Source: Theocolax elegans
Lineage: Eukaryota > Arthropoda > Insecta > Hymenoptera > Cerocephalidae
DNA length: 64,000 nt
Assembly (NCBI GenBank): GCA_026168455.1
Contig: CM047425.1
Span: 92,507,580 to 92,571,579 of the forward strand
Direction: 5' to 3'
Shown: one piece after another, positions 14,719 to 27,000 of the stretch
Layout: each line of letters begins with the position of its first letter
Position numbering within the stretch: position 1 is the stretch's first letter
Translations under genes and position numbers: made by a program
Notes under the pieces: model-generated
Told to the model about the DNA's origin: nothing
The model's database searches: none
The model's input: only the letters and a program-made list of their open reading frames with translations

Positions 14719-17700
14719 ATTGTATCGCTTTTACACGTTGACGAATCTGAATTTAAGGATTGGATGACCCATAGGTTAATGAATGCAAAGAATGGGTTGG
14801 ATACCAGATTGGCATGATTTTCTAATTAATAGGAAAATCTGTGCTATCAATCTTGGTTGTATAGAATTGTATTGGTTTTGAATGTACGAGGTGACTCATC
14901 TTTTTCTTTGTAATCTTACGGTGCCAAACACGTTGTACGATGAAATAGTTTAAGATTTATCTAATATTTAGATCTAGTTAGCTATGCCAGTAAATGTTTA
15001 ACAATTAACTAACTATTTATCAAAATTTTCGTGCACTTGAATTGCTGCAATTTTTTTTAGAGCATACCTTTACGGATGTAGACCACCAATCTGCCGTTGG
15101 GTAGTAACGTTTCGAAATATCACTTACGTAATAACAATTTTAAATTTCTCAAAACTAAAATATAATAATAATCGGGCCTTTTTCGCGTTATTATTTAAAA
15201 AGGAAAAAGTATATGTATACAACTATTTGAGGTTTTAATGATCATTCAATGGTATAGCTGGACTAGAGGTTCGGTATCAATAAAAAAAATTCTGCAATCC
15301 CTTTGACCGTAAAACACGTCTCGAAAATCATCGGGCATAAAAGTAACGATTAACTACTTGAAGCGTAGAAGTGAAATTTTGTAATAAACCAGGATGCCGC
15401 TCGCGGTATCCACATTATATCTACAAAATGAACGTATGTAACAAGTCATTCTGTAATAAAAAAAACATTTACATTACAAACAAAAGAAGGGAGGGTTAAT
15501 GAACGATTTCACCTTCTCCTCATATGCTGGTGGTACTGGTGGTACTGCGTGCGCACGAGCTAACGAAATCAAACGAATGGGAAAGAGACGCCATTTCTCC
15601 GGATCAGGAAGGAAGGATCGACGATCTACTTTCGTGGCCTTCACGCTTCGATAAACCTCTGCTGCCGTCGATCATTTGCCGAAGTTGTATACTTTCGTTT
15701 TTACTGCACATTCGTCTTTTTTAGAATCGCGCGTGCACAGTACATTGAAACGTGAACGAGCGAGCGACCGACCGAGCGCGTGATAAAGCAAAACGTCCGG
15801 CAACGTTTTAGTCTGGGGATTCCGGAAATTCGTTAGAATCTTAATGGGCGTTCGAGTTAAGTGAGACGAATTACAGTCGCTGACCGAGAAATTTTTACGT
15901 CGAGTTACACCGATCTAAGAACTTTCATGCAATTCCTATTGATGTATTGCCACGCGTTCGCAACCACGCGCTCTGGTTTTAAGCGGCTTTTGCGTTTGAC
16001 AACTTGACACTATACGTATTATAGACGCTCTATTGGAAAAAAAAGTTAACAGGTTTCTACTGAATTTTTATATTATTATTATTATTATTCCGCATTAAAC
16101 TATTATTATCTAAAAAATATTCGAAAGTAAATACTTATTTAATTTTAATTACTTTAGGTTTATTTTTTCTTTTACTTCTTTTCTATCTCAAAAGCTAAAT
16201 TTCTACTCTTATTAATCAGAATAAAATGGTTAAGTCAATTAACGGTAAGTATTAAACTTTTATAATTTACAAATATTTTTATAATAAGATTAAATTTTAA
16301 ATATTTTAAAGTTTAAGCAATCTAAATAATTCTTTATTTACTTCAAGCAGTTTAACGTAAATCACAATGGTTAACGTGAAAATTTTACGATTTGATATAT
16401 TTAGTATTTTCAAGATGTTTCATTTTATAATATCAATTACAGATGCAACACACCTTAAAATGTTCGAGTACGTTAAATTACTTTAAAATAATAAATTTAA
16501 TATTAGTTTGAACAAAATTTCATTTCCTATAAATTTTATTCCTAAATTGTATAAGAATTTCATTTTTATTTTTTTTATTGAAATAAAAATATAATGCATA
16601 TGAAGTTCGGGAAAGTATACAAACTTTCTAGTTACTGAGGAACTTGATAGATCGAATAAAAAACAAATGTAAGTGATTTTCTTAAATACGAATTGACGTA
16701 ATACGAGTACTCAATCAGACATAAAGAAAAAGTTTTAAATTTGTAATTTATATCTTTAATTTATATTTTATTTTATAACATATTTATAAATTAACATAAA
16801 ATTCATCAATTTTAACATCATAAACATACTATATAGTGCTAGAGATGTAACAATATAAGGTAATTTGTAATTGACACTATTTTCAATAGTAATTTAAAAA
16901 TTGTACTACAGTAATTTAATTTTATGATCATTTATACCGCTGAAAATGTCAATACATAATTTTAATAAATGAATAACATTTTTAAGATATACTAATCAAC
17001 TATACAAAATATAATGGAAATATCGAATTATTATTAAGAAATAAATTAAAATTAGAATATGCTATTATTAAGTCGCATTTTTGATCCTGTATAACATAAA
17101 ATTTTCATTAGAATTAAATTTATTATGTTTTCATCCAGTTATTTCAAAGGCTGTTAAATTTATGCAAATATTTCTGTCACGTAACTGAAAGTGTATTTAC
17201 CAATGAAATGAAGTCTTGTAAAGTCGAGCCTACGAGATATTTTATGGTATCAAAAAACAACTAATATTTTGTAAAAGCTAGAGATTAATGTAAAAATAAT
17301 AATTTCAATTTTTAGTAAAAATAACGTTTTTCACTAAATAAAAAGTTTATCAATTAAACGTCACGAAGTATAGAAGTCTTGCCTGGTTCAGTTAGTCGTA
17401 CTGAAATACTGTTAATATACAAATAATTTCATTTTTCTTAACTACATATTAATATCATTTTTTTTAAACCGCAATCTGACTAATGAATTTTATGAACTTG
17501 ACAATGTTATCGTTATACATTAAAAGAAAAGTATCGCTATAAAAATGGCAGTATAACTTTTTAACTTTAAAAAAGGTGCTGAATTATGAGTTTTAAAACA
17601 CCATTATAAATACATTGTTGACATTTCTTTTCTAACATTCTCATAATGCCACCACTAAATTGTTTGTATAATATTAACTTATAATTAATAATTAAGCACA

Positions 17701-17930
17701 ATATTTTAGCGATACAGAAAATGGAAGACAAATAAATACATTGAAAATGATCCAATACATGTATAGTAATATCCTACAGAATAATAATTTAGAGTGAAAA
17801 ATGAAAAAATTGAATGAAATTAATAATGTTAAAAATGGTGAGTATGAGTCTGGTGTATAATAAACGACGTTGTCAAATATTTTTACACAGGATGTATCTC
17901 TCTAGTTAGACTAGCCGAGAGGTTCTGGAG
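14719..17930. other. Intergenic region between genes A and B
   Basis: This holds the 3' flank of gene A and an AT-rich spacer. A GC-richer patch at about 15.50-15.85 kb carries a 66-codon open frame (15524-15724) with no recognisable motif. It may be a regulatory island rather than a gene. No RNA gene seen. Confidence 0.5.
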
Positions 17931-17996
17931 AGGTGGTTAGCCGCTCGCCGCTCGCCCGACACATCCCCTCGCTCACGCATACTGCCGAGGCTTGCC

Positions 17997-18034
17997 TATA
18001 AAGTTGTTCCTCGCGACGCGCGCCCGCTTCAGAA
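17997..18034 (+). promoter_or_regulatory. Putative TATA core promoter of gene B
   Basis: TATAAAG at 17997-18003 lies in a GC-rich island. An initiator-like TTCAGAA sits at 18028-18034, about 30 bases downstream. The inferred leader to the ATG at 18084 is about 55 bases with no upstream ATG. Spacing is typical of a TATA/Inr insect promoter. Confidence 0.6.
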
Positions 18035-18083
18035 TCGCTCCACCCTTGACGACACTCAGTGGCTGTCGTCGACTCTCTCCGCT

Positions 18084-21000
18084 ATGGCAAAACTCCAGGT
18101 AAACCAACGTGATTCTTTTCAACACAATTTATATATATATATATATATATATATAGCTAGATCTATATACACAGTAACTCCTTTATTTTTTTGCCGACGT
18201 ATATAATAATTTCTCGCTCGTTTTCCCAGCTCGTTAACGACCCGGAAAATGCAATATGCACCGACCCGTAAGAGTAGATGGAAAAAAAAAAAAAGTATAC
18301 CGAGGTCCCGAGACTTTTTAAGTGTCGCGAACGGTTTCCGGGCCGAAAAAAGGATTTTTTTTTACTTCGACAACGAATTTTGTGCAATTTGTTGTGAGCC
18401 GCGAATTTACTCGGTAATATATAATAATAAAACTTTAGTTTTGCGCAATTAAGAACCATTGAGATATTCATGAAGTTAATCGCGATATTGTCTGGCTGGG
18501 TTTAGTTTCAACCGGTCGATATAACGCTATGCTTTAGAGATTCCTTATTGGCACTCGCGGTTAGTGAGCGAGAAAGTTTAAACTTCTATTTTTATCAATA
18601 TTTCATTTCCTAGAAATGGACGTTTGAAACACATCGTTTTTTTAAAATATTTTTACATTATTCTTATGTTATTATATATAATAATTAAAATAGTACAAGT
18701 GAACTATGAAATAAAAATAAAATAAATAATAATCTATTTAATTTAAAACTTAGTTTTCGTTGATTAAACGATCAAATTTTTAAATTCTCAATGAGTATTA
18801 TTTTGGTATAACGCACTTACTATAAAGTAAATAGTAGTAATGCAAGTATAGTGAATATAATTAAATTTCTGCTGAATCAAATTTATTCCACGTAATCCTA
18901 AAGTTTTTGTGTAACACGTTACTTGAAAATTGATTGCATCATAAAAGCATCTCTATAAGCGACAATATTTGCATATAGTACGATAAAAGTGTATATTACA
19001 GGGTACATATACGGTATAAAATTAAGCGTCACATTTAACCACCGTCGTCTCGAATTAACATAATTTATAGTTACGAAAAACTCGAAATTACGCAAGTTTC
19101 GAAAAAAAAATAGGAAAACACCTTTCTACGGCACCTGTCGTTCTACTAAATAATACGTATAATGTTAGGTAGGTTAATACGCTTATCTTGTTAAACGCGA
19201 TTGTTAAAAAATTTTTAGTTGCACTCGATAACGCGGAAGAGTGAAAAAAAATTGAATAGAAAATTTGTATAATTTTATGAGATATTTTGATCTAGACAAA
19301 CGTGCACTTTTTTGGCTCTAGTTATTTCGAAGCAACTCGTGACGAACAGTCCATGAAGACAAGGAAATGTAAAGTTCGCGATAAAATCTAGTATATGTAA
19401 AATCGAAGCGAAAAGGTTTTTAGTGGAGAGAAGGAGTCGTGTTGAGCTAACTTGCTATTTAATGATTGTCGTTTTTTAAGTCTTCTAGCTATATCCTTTA
19501 TTAAAAATAAGAATAATTTATTCGAGAATATGGAACAAGGAATGTCTACATAATATTTTATTTTGAATTGTTGATCCTTCTATTCTTATAAATATTGGTA
19601 TAACAACAATGTACATATGTATTGTAAATATCGTTTCATTTTCTTTTTGTAAATCTGTCAATGATCTTATACCCTCATTTTTGAACGTGGAATATAGTAA
19701 ATCATAATATTATATATAAAATGTTATACATTGTATATATATAATTTTTTTTGGAAATTATTGAAGGATTACATAACTTTATCGGTACTAAATATCTCTG
19801 TAATAAAAGAAAATGTATAGTTACTGATAATATAAGTAATCATTATTAACCCATAATAGTAGATTATACACTAATTTTATAATGATACCAATTTTAAGAT
19901 ACTCATAAAAGTTTAATGCTTCACAACTTTAGATATTATTTACCAAGAAAGAACACAGACAATTTAAGATTAATTTAGAATTTATAGAGCACATTCAAAT
20001 TTTACTAATAATATAACTTTCTCATTTTTTCTGTAATGATAAAATTAATTTACTATGAATGTTTTATTTATTTAAATTAACTTTCTATCTTGAAAGTGCG
20101 TTTCAAAATTGATAGTAGATATGCCCAATTTTTCTTTTACTCTTTATGTTCTGCCTCAAATGCAAGCTAATACCAGTTTTAGACAAAAAAAAATATATTT
20201 AATTATTTATTATTTATTTATTAGTTGTCTAGCAGTAAATAAATAAGAACGACGCTAATTATCCATAAAATTATTTAAAAAAGTGTTTATTGACTTATAA
20301 AATATCTAAATATTAAAATAAAATATTAATTAAGAAAGATATCAAAAGTTGAGAAGAAGACAGTATCGAATGTTTAGAAAAATAAGATGAAAAAAGTCAA
20401 TGTGCATGTGCAAGAGACTTTCCTTAAATCGATCAAAGTGTAGATCCACCTGGTTGGACTGGGCATTCGATGGGATTACTCTATCGATAGGTCCATATGC
20501 AGCGGTGGCTAGTCGACTTTCTATTTCGCCTTCTCCTCTTTGCTGTGCAACTAAGAAGGCGCTTGCTCGCTAATCGGCACCGTGGCTCGATATTTATGCC
20601 GATGCACGAGGATAATGAAAGTTCGCTGTCGAAACGCTTAACGTTTGCGCTCAGGAAAACAATGATAAATCGTTGTATCTCGCGCTTAACCATCATCGGG
20701 CTCGCGCTTCCAAGATAAACATCGCGTGCGTGTGCACTCGTGTAATAGGTAACACTGTCTCGTAGTGTCTTGCATTTTCTTTAACTGCGCCCGATGATCG
20801 TCGTATATCGTTGCTTTCAACCATAATCTACGATTTTATAGGGCTTTGCATATAGATGGGGATATAAATATCGGGATAACTTTCACCTGCGTTTGCTTTG
20901 CAAAATGAATGGTGGAGTTGTTAAAATTTTAGATGCAGTTTTGCTTGGTTTTTCAGACGATCGATTCTCTTTTTTTTATTTTACTTAAACGGCTATAACT

Positions 21001-24000
21001 TTTTTTTTCTGCATTGCATCATTCTATCTTAGGTATGCATTAATTAAATGATTAACTCTACGATTTTCTTATGCAGTTGCTTCATCTCACTTTATCAAAT
21101 TAATCAATTAAATGAAAGTTTTTACAATTATTCGTAAGATGTTTCATTTATATTCTTATGATTTTAATAGAGGTGACGTAGCTCGTTTCATTTTATTTTA
21201 TATTGAATTCAATAATATTTATTTTACAATAAATAGTATACATTTATTTTATTACTGGGTCGTCTTATGTAATATATTCAAATTTAGATTGGTTGTCTTA
21301 AATATAATAATAATGTTATTGTCACAAGTGTAAGGAATCAATTAAAAACTATTTGTTTATCAAATAGTTCCTTAATTGTCTATAAAGTTTTGTTAATAAC
21401 TTCTAATCACCTGTTATAAAAAGAGTAAATGTAAACTTTCTTAGAAGCTCTTTGAACTGCAACGAAATAATATACGCTCAAATGCTTTTAAGTGCATTCT
21501 GCTCTAATATGAAATCTGGTGGGCTCGTCAGAGAGACATAGATAGTAAATAGACCTTATGTAATTTTTTGTAATCTCAGATTATATGCGAAATTAATGTA
21601 AATTAACAACAATTAAAATAAATATGGAAATTCGACATTACTATACAGTAATTTGTTTAGATGGCTTAAAAATCTCAAGTTTTTATATTAAATAGTTTGT
21701 ATTAATATAAAAAAAGAAGAAAAATCAGATAAATCAATGAATACGTGAGTCATTCCAAAAGAAATAATGAAAATAGCACACAGTGCATATATTAAGTGAA
21801 TCTTATTTTAAACTCTTCTCTCAAAACCCTGCAGAATCATATTGTTTTAGAAAATATAAATTATCATTAATTAATTAAATTTACGTACCCAATATTTTTA
21901 ACTTATCAACAATTATTTTTAACTCATCAAAATTTGAAAAAGATTCTCTATAGACTTGCAAACTTAGAAAAATAGTATACTAAAAATTGGTATGTTATGC
22001 AGTAGTAACATTAGGACATACTTTGATTATTGCGATTCTTATTACATTATATATAGCAAATATTAGTATGCATATAGTAATTTTTGTTAATAATAAATTG
22101 CATTAAAATATTACTTAGTATTTTTCTCAGTGTAAAATATATGTAAAAATGTATGTAACAGTTAAGTTAGCCTTGAATATTATATTGATGTGCTGGCTAC
22201 GTATAGCCATTTAGTATAGCCAATAAGCGTATTCTTGGTCGATAAAGTTTGTTACATATTTCGGATATCCTAGCTGATCAAAATAATATATCCGGTTTCC
22301 TAATTAATTATTAAAGATATAGTGGAACTATGAAACCGCATATATCTTGCCGTATATATTTTCAGGCTTAAATATGAAATAATATTTATTATTTTGGTAT
22401 GCCATTACAGTACCTTACTCTCTCGATAAATATAATTATAATTACATTTTTAATCAGTATTGTATATAGTAATAATAACCCAATTAGCATATTATTCTTT
22501 TGAATAAAAAATCTGTCACTACACGTTTTCATATTATAATAAAAATAATAAATAAGCTTCTTAATGAAATTATATGTCTAACGTAATATTATTAATGCAT
22601 GCACATACAATTTTAAATTCTCGAATTAAAATGTTGAGTGTTGTAACAATAAAAGAAAAATTTCTTTTTTGCAGATAATTATTTTGTCCTTGCTACCCTT
22701 CTGCTTTGGGCAGTTCTCGATTCAAGGACCAAGTGATGGAAACAGACGGGCCCAGGGCCTCAAGTACAGTTCGGACAAAGGGATCGAGTATACGGATCAA
22801 GCAGGTAATTGCGCCTGGTCGATTTTTGCCATTACGAGAGCACCGTCGCCACGGCGTTCTAAAGCGATTGATTACATTTTCCCGCGTTCTCTCCCTCTCT
22901 CTCTCTCTTTCTCTCTACCCCCCCCCCCCCCACTCTCATTCTCTCTCTCGCTCTCCCTATCTCACGTGCTCGCGCCAACTCAAAAGTGGAAAGAATAATT
23001 CACACCGCTGTCCAATTAGAATATTTACGGTATGAGTTTAACGAGCGAGAGAGAGTTTCGAAATACGGGTTCAAGCGACACTTTACGAGCTGCGTTCTAC
23101 GGGATGCCGAACTTCGGGACTGAGAATAGTAATAATAATCTTTAAATTCAATGCGTGTATAAGTGACCCGGTTTGTACACCTAATTGCGTGTATAACTTG
23201 AATCACGCGGAAAAGTCCAAGTGCTTACTTGTGAAATATAGGGAGAAAATGGTTAGCTTTCAGATACTTGACGCTTTTCACATTGCTGTTTGAGATAACG
23301 TATTATTTCGATTTGATTTTATCTGTATATTTGTAAACTTCAATTATCAATTTATTATTATTATTCTTTACTTTTATTTTATCAAAATAATTGTTATTTC
23401 TGTACTTGATTTATAGAAAACACATAAAAATTCGTATAAACATTTTATTTATTTTATTCTAATTTAGTATTTTAAATTTAAATAATGATAAATAATAATA
23501 CAATTTCACAGAAAAAGCTTAAGGTAAAGCGGGGGAAGTTGCCACATGTAACGTAAAATTTAACAAAAAAAAGAAAGTAATTGATTAATCCTCAGTTTTT
23601 ATTTTTGATTGTATAGAGGACATAAATAACTACAAAATAGATCATTTGAATTTAACTAACATTTATTAATTTTATTGTTCTTAGCAATTTAACAAAAATG
23701 TTCAAAACTGGCATTTTATCCGCATGGGTGGGTAAGATGCCACATATCTGAAACATTAAAAAACTTTATTTAGTTCATAATTTTATCGAAAAACAAAACA
23801 AAAAATAAATATGTCACATTATATAGCATTTTATATAACGTTTTAGAATAATAATAAATAAATTCAAACTATTTACACACAGGACATTTTCCACTTGTAG
23901 AGCAGACCTCATATATCCAGTTTCGACACTGTCCACATTGCACCTAATCACATTTTGGACCCTTTTTGCTGGAGTAACTTAATTTGATATAATATTATTA

Positions 24001-27000
24001 TTATATTTTTAATATTTTTAATAGAACGTTTTTTGAAGAAAGATGCCAGTGGTATTTTGCCCCTCTCTTTCCACTTGCGTCTTACCCGAATACTTCAATT
24101 TTTGCAAACATTGTTATAAAAAAAATAATTTCTTACTTACTTAAACTTATTTAATGATAATTTTATAGTAATATTTAAACTATCTCTACAAATATTGTTT
24201 TATTTTATCAAAATTTACTTGAAATAGGGAAATTTAAACTTTCCAAAAATTTTCTGTTTGGCTGTTGTGTTTGGAACGATAAGCGACAATCGACTGAAAA
24301 TAAAGAGATTCATCGGAATTTTAGTGTCGACGTAATCAGCTGATCATAATACACCTATCCAATTTCACGGTATTGTCATCGGTTTGTAAACAACGGAAAA
24401 ATAGAAAACTTGCGTCTTACCCGCACTGGCATATTCCCCCGCTATACCTTAACGTTATTTTTCAAAAAAAATTGTATTTGTAATATTAGAAAAGCAAATT
24501 ATCTTAAAGTGTTCTTTAATAAAAAATAGTAACATTATTTGATTATTAAAATTTATTTTAGCTTCTCTGGGAACTGGTGGCTTCTCGATTACTGGAGCCA
24601 GTGATGGTAACAGTGACTTTGTGATCCAGGGTGCCAGTGACGGAAATTCTGAATTCCGTATTCAAGGCGCCACCGATGGAAATTCTGAATTTCAAATTCA
24701 TGGTCCTACTGATGGAGGCAGTCAAGCTTACATTCACAATTATGATCCCAATCAAGGGCAAGCCCAACAACAATCGATTAATCAAGGCAGATCGATAGAG
24801 TACAAAGATCCAAGTGGTTAGATGATTCACTATTATCTAAATGTTAAAAAATTATGGCACCTTTATAGTTTTAAATTGGATTGCATAAAATAATTTTCAT
24901 TTAACAATCATTTTAAAAAATATAACAGTCATTTTTCAAGAAAAATTCATTTACTGCAGCATAAAACCAAAATTTAATAAATTGCTACTATTATTTAAAA
25001 TTAATCTTTTACAAAACTAATTTAAGAAATCGTTAAATAAAATATCATTTCGAGAATATTTTATTGAAAATTGCAGTGCTAATGTAAATTAACAAAATAA
25101 TAAAATTAAAAATGTCAATTAATCTAAAGATTGATATTGCGATTAGATTTCAGTACGTTATATTTAGTATAGAGACTATTTTGTACGTTTCGGAGATGTT
25201 TTCTTTTACGACAATACGATAAAAGCTGCCTGCGAAATTAAACGATTAAATTAAATTTTCACAAACTACGTATACATAGTAATCGCTTATGCGAAAATAC
25301 GAAGCTGTATGCAATGCTTACGCGCCTGTAATAATTATAATTAATTTTATATAGACAATTTAAATTAATTTATTATATTAAGAGAAAAGATCAGTTTATT
25401 TTTTTAGGTAAACTTAATATTTTTAAAAAACATTTAATACTTTTAGATAAGTATCTGTTCTAAAAATTAAAATTTTAAATCATTATTAAATTAAATTTAA
25501 TTATTAGTTAATTTATAATTATTAATTTAACGGTTGAAATTAAAAAAATTGAATAGTATTTATAAAATTAGAAAAGGTTATTTCGATGATAAATAAAAAT
25601 ACAATATTATTGACAATATAATTTTGAGCGACGTTTCGATGTCCTTCATCCTCATCAGGCTGATTCTTTATTGAATTAGTTACTAATTAAAACATCATTT
25701 TATATAAAACCTCATATATTATATACAACTCTGATTTACTTACTATTTTCACTAAATAATACTATGTATAGTACTTAATTGAGAATGTGTAGCATTATTT
25801 ATATTTTTATAATCTAAACGTGTTTTGAAATGGAATCATGATCTTTGATCTCACGTATAACTAAAAACATTTTCCAGATACTCGATATAAAAAATAATAC
25901 AATTTTAGGTTTGTTCATACTTACAATCAATCAATATAGTGATAATTATAGTAACAGTAGATAATTATTTTAGAGCTATCTACTTAAAATTATGTATCAA
26001 CAATCAAACATTATTTTTTTATAATAAAATATTGTATTGTACAAAAATGGATAAGCTGTGTACCATAGAATGCGTTTTTCTGCTCAAGTATTTATAACAA
26101 TATGAGTGTAAAGTGTATTTTATTCTAATATGCTATTTAATAATTACTCTAAACAAATTATTCAATTTTGTTGTAAATCAAAACATTTTTGTATGATAAT
26201 TGAAACATTTACTATAATAAATTAATTTGAAATGTAATACATTTACTTACGCTATGCAATTTTCAGGGCAACGTGTAAATTGGAGATCGTACAACCGTGC
26301 CGCCGATAAAGCTCAGCAACAGTATCGAGAGCCTGCGGCTCGTCCAGCCCAACGTCGACCCTCGCACAGACGAACGCAAGCTCAAGCGGCGGCTGCAGAA
26401 CCACAACCTCAGCCGCAGCCACAGCCACGTTACCAACAGGCTCCAGTAGCCAACATCAATTACAATCCCATTGAGAAGGCACCGCCATCAATTCAAGAAA
26501 TACTTCAGTTCCAGGCGCAAATACCATATGTCAACATTATACCCGAGCACCTGAGGTACACATGCACTATGTTCAACTGCATTGTATCAACGCGTTGTTA
26601 CATTATTTTTATTTTAATTTGCGGGTTTCTTAGTAATCGTAAGTCTTAATATAGATACACATTTTAATTTATTCATACTTGCATATGATATATAACTATT
26701 AAATGTGACTATATCAGAAAAATATTAGATTAATAATTATAGTCATAATTTTATTATATAATTTTTAACTATTTATGAGTTTTCGATTGCATTAGACACA
26801 TTTGTTTGCTTCAATATTAAACGTAGAATAGAAATAAAATAATAACAATCTAAATTAATATGAGGTTGCAAAATAATTTATAATTAATTCATAATTATAT
26901 ATATAGATTAGAAAATTTAATTTATTTTGTTTTATATTTTAAATTATTTGTTCTTATATTTCAATCACTCGATTACATGACCTTTTGTTAGGTCTAAATG

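Noticed and set aside
22669..23035. Two 109-codon frames
   Set aside because: They start in gene B exon 2 but run through the donor site into a CT/poly-C microsatellite; splicing at 22805 is far better supported.
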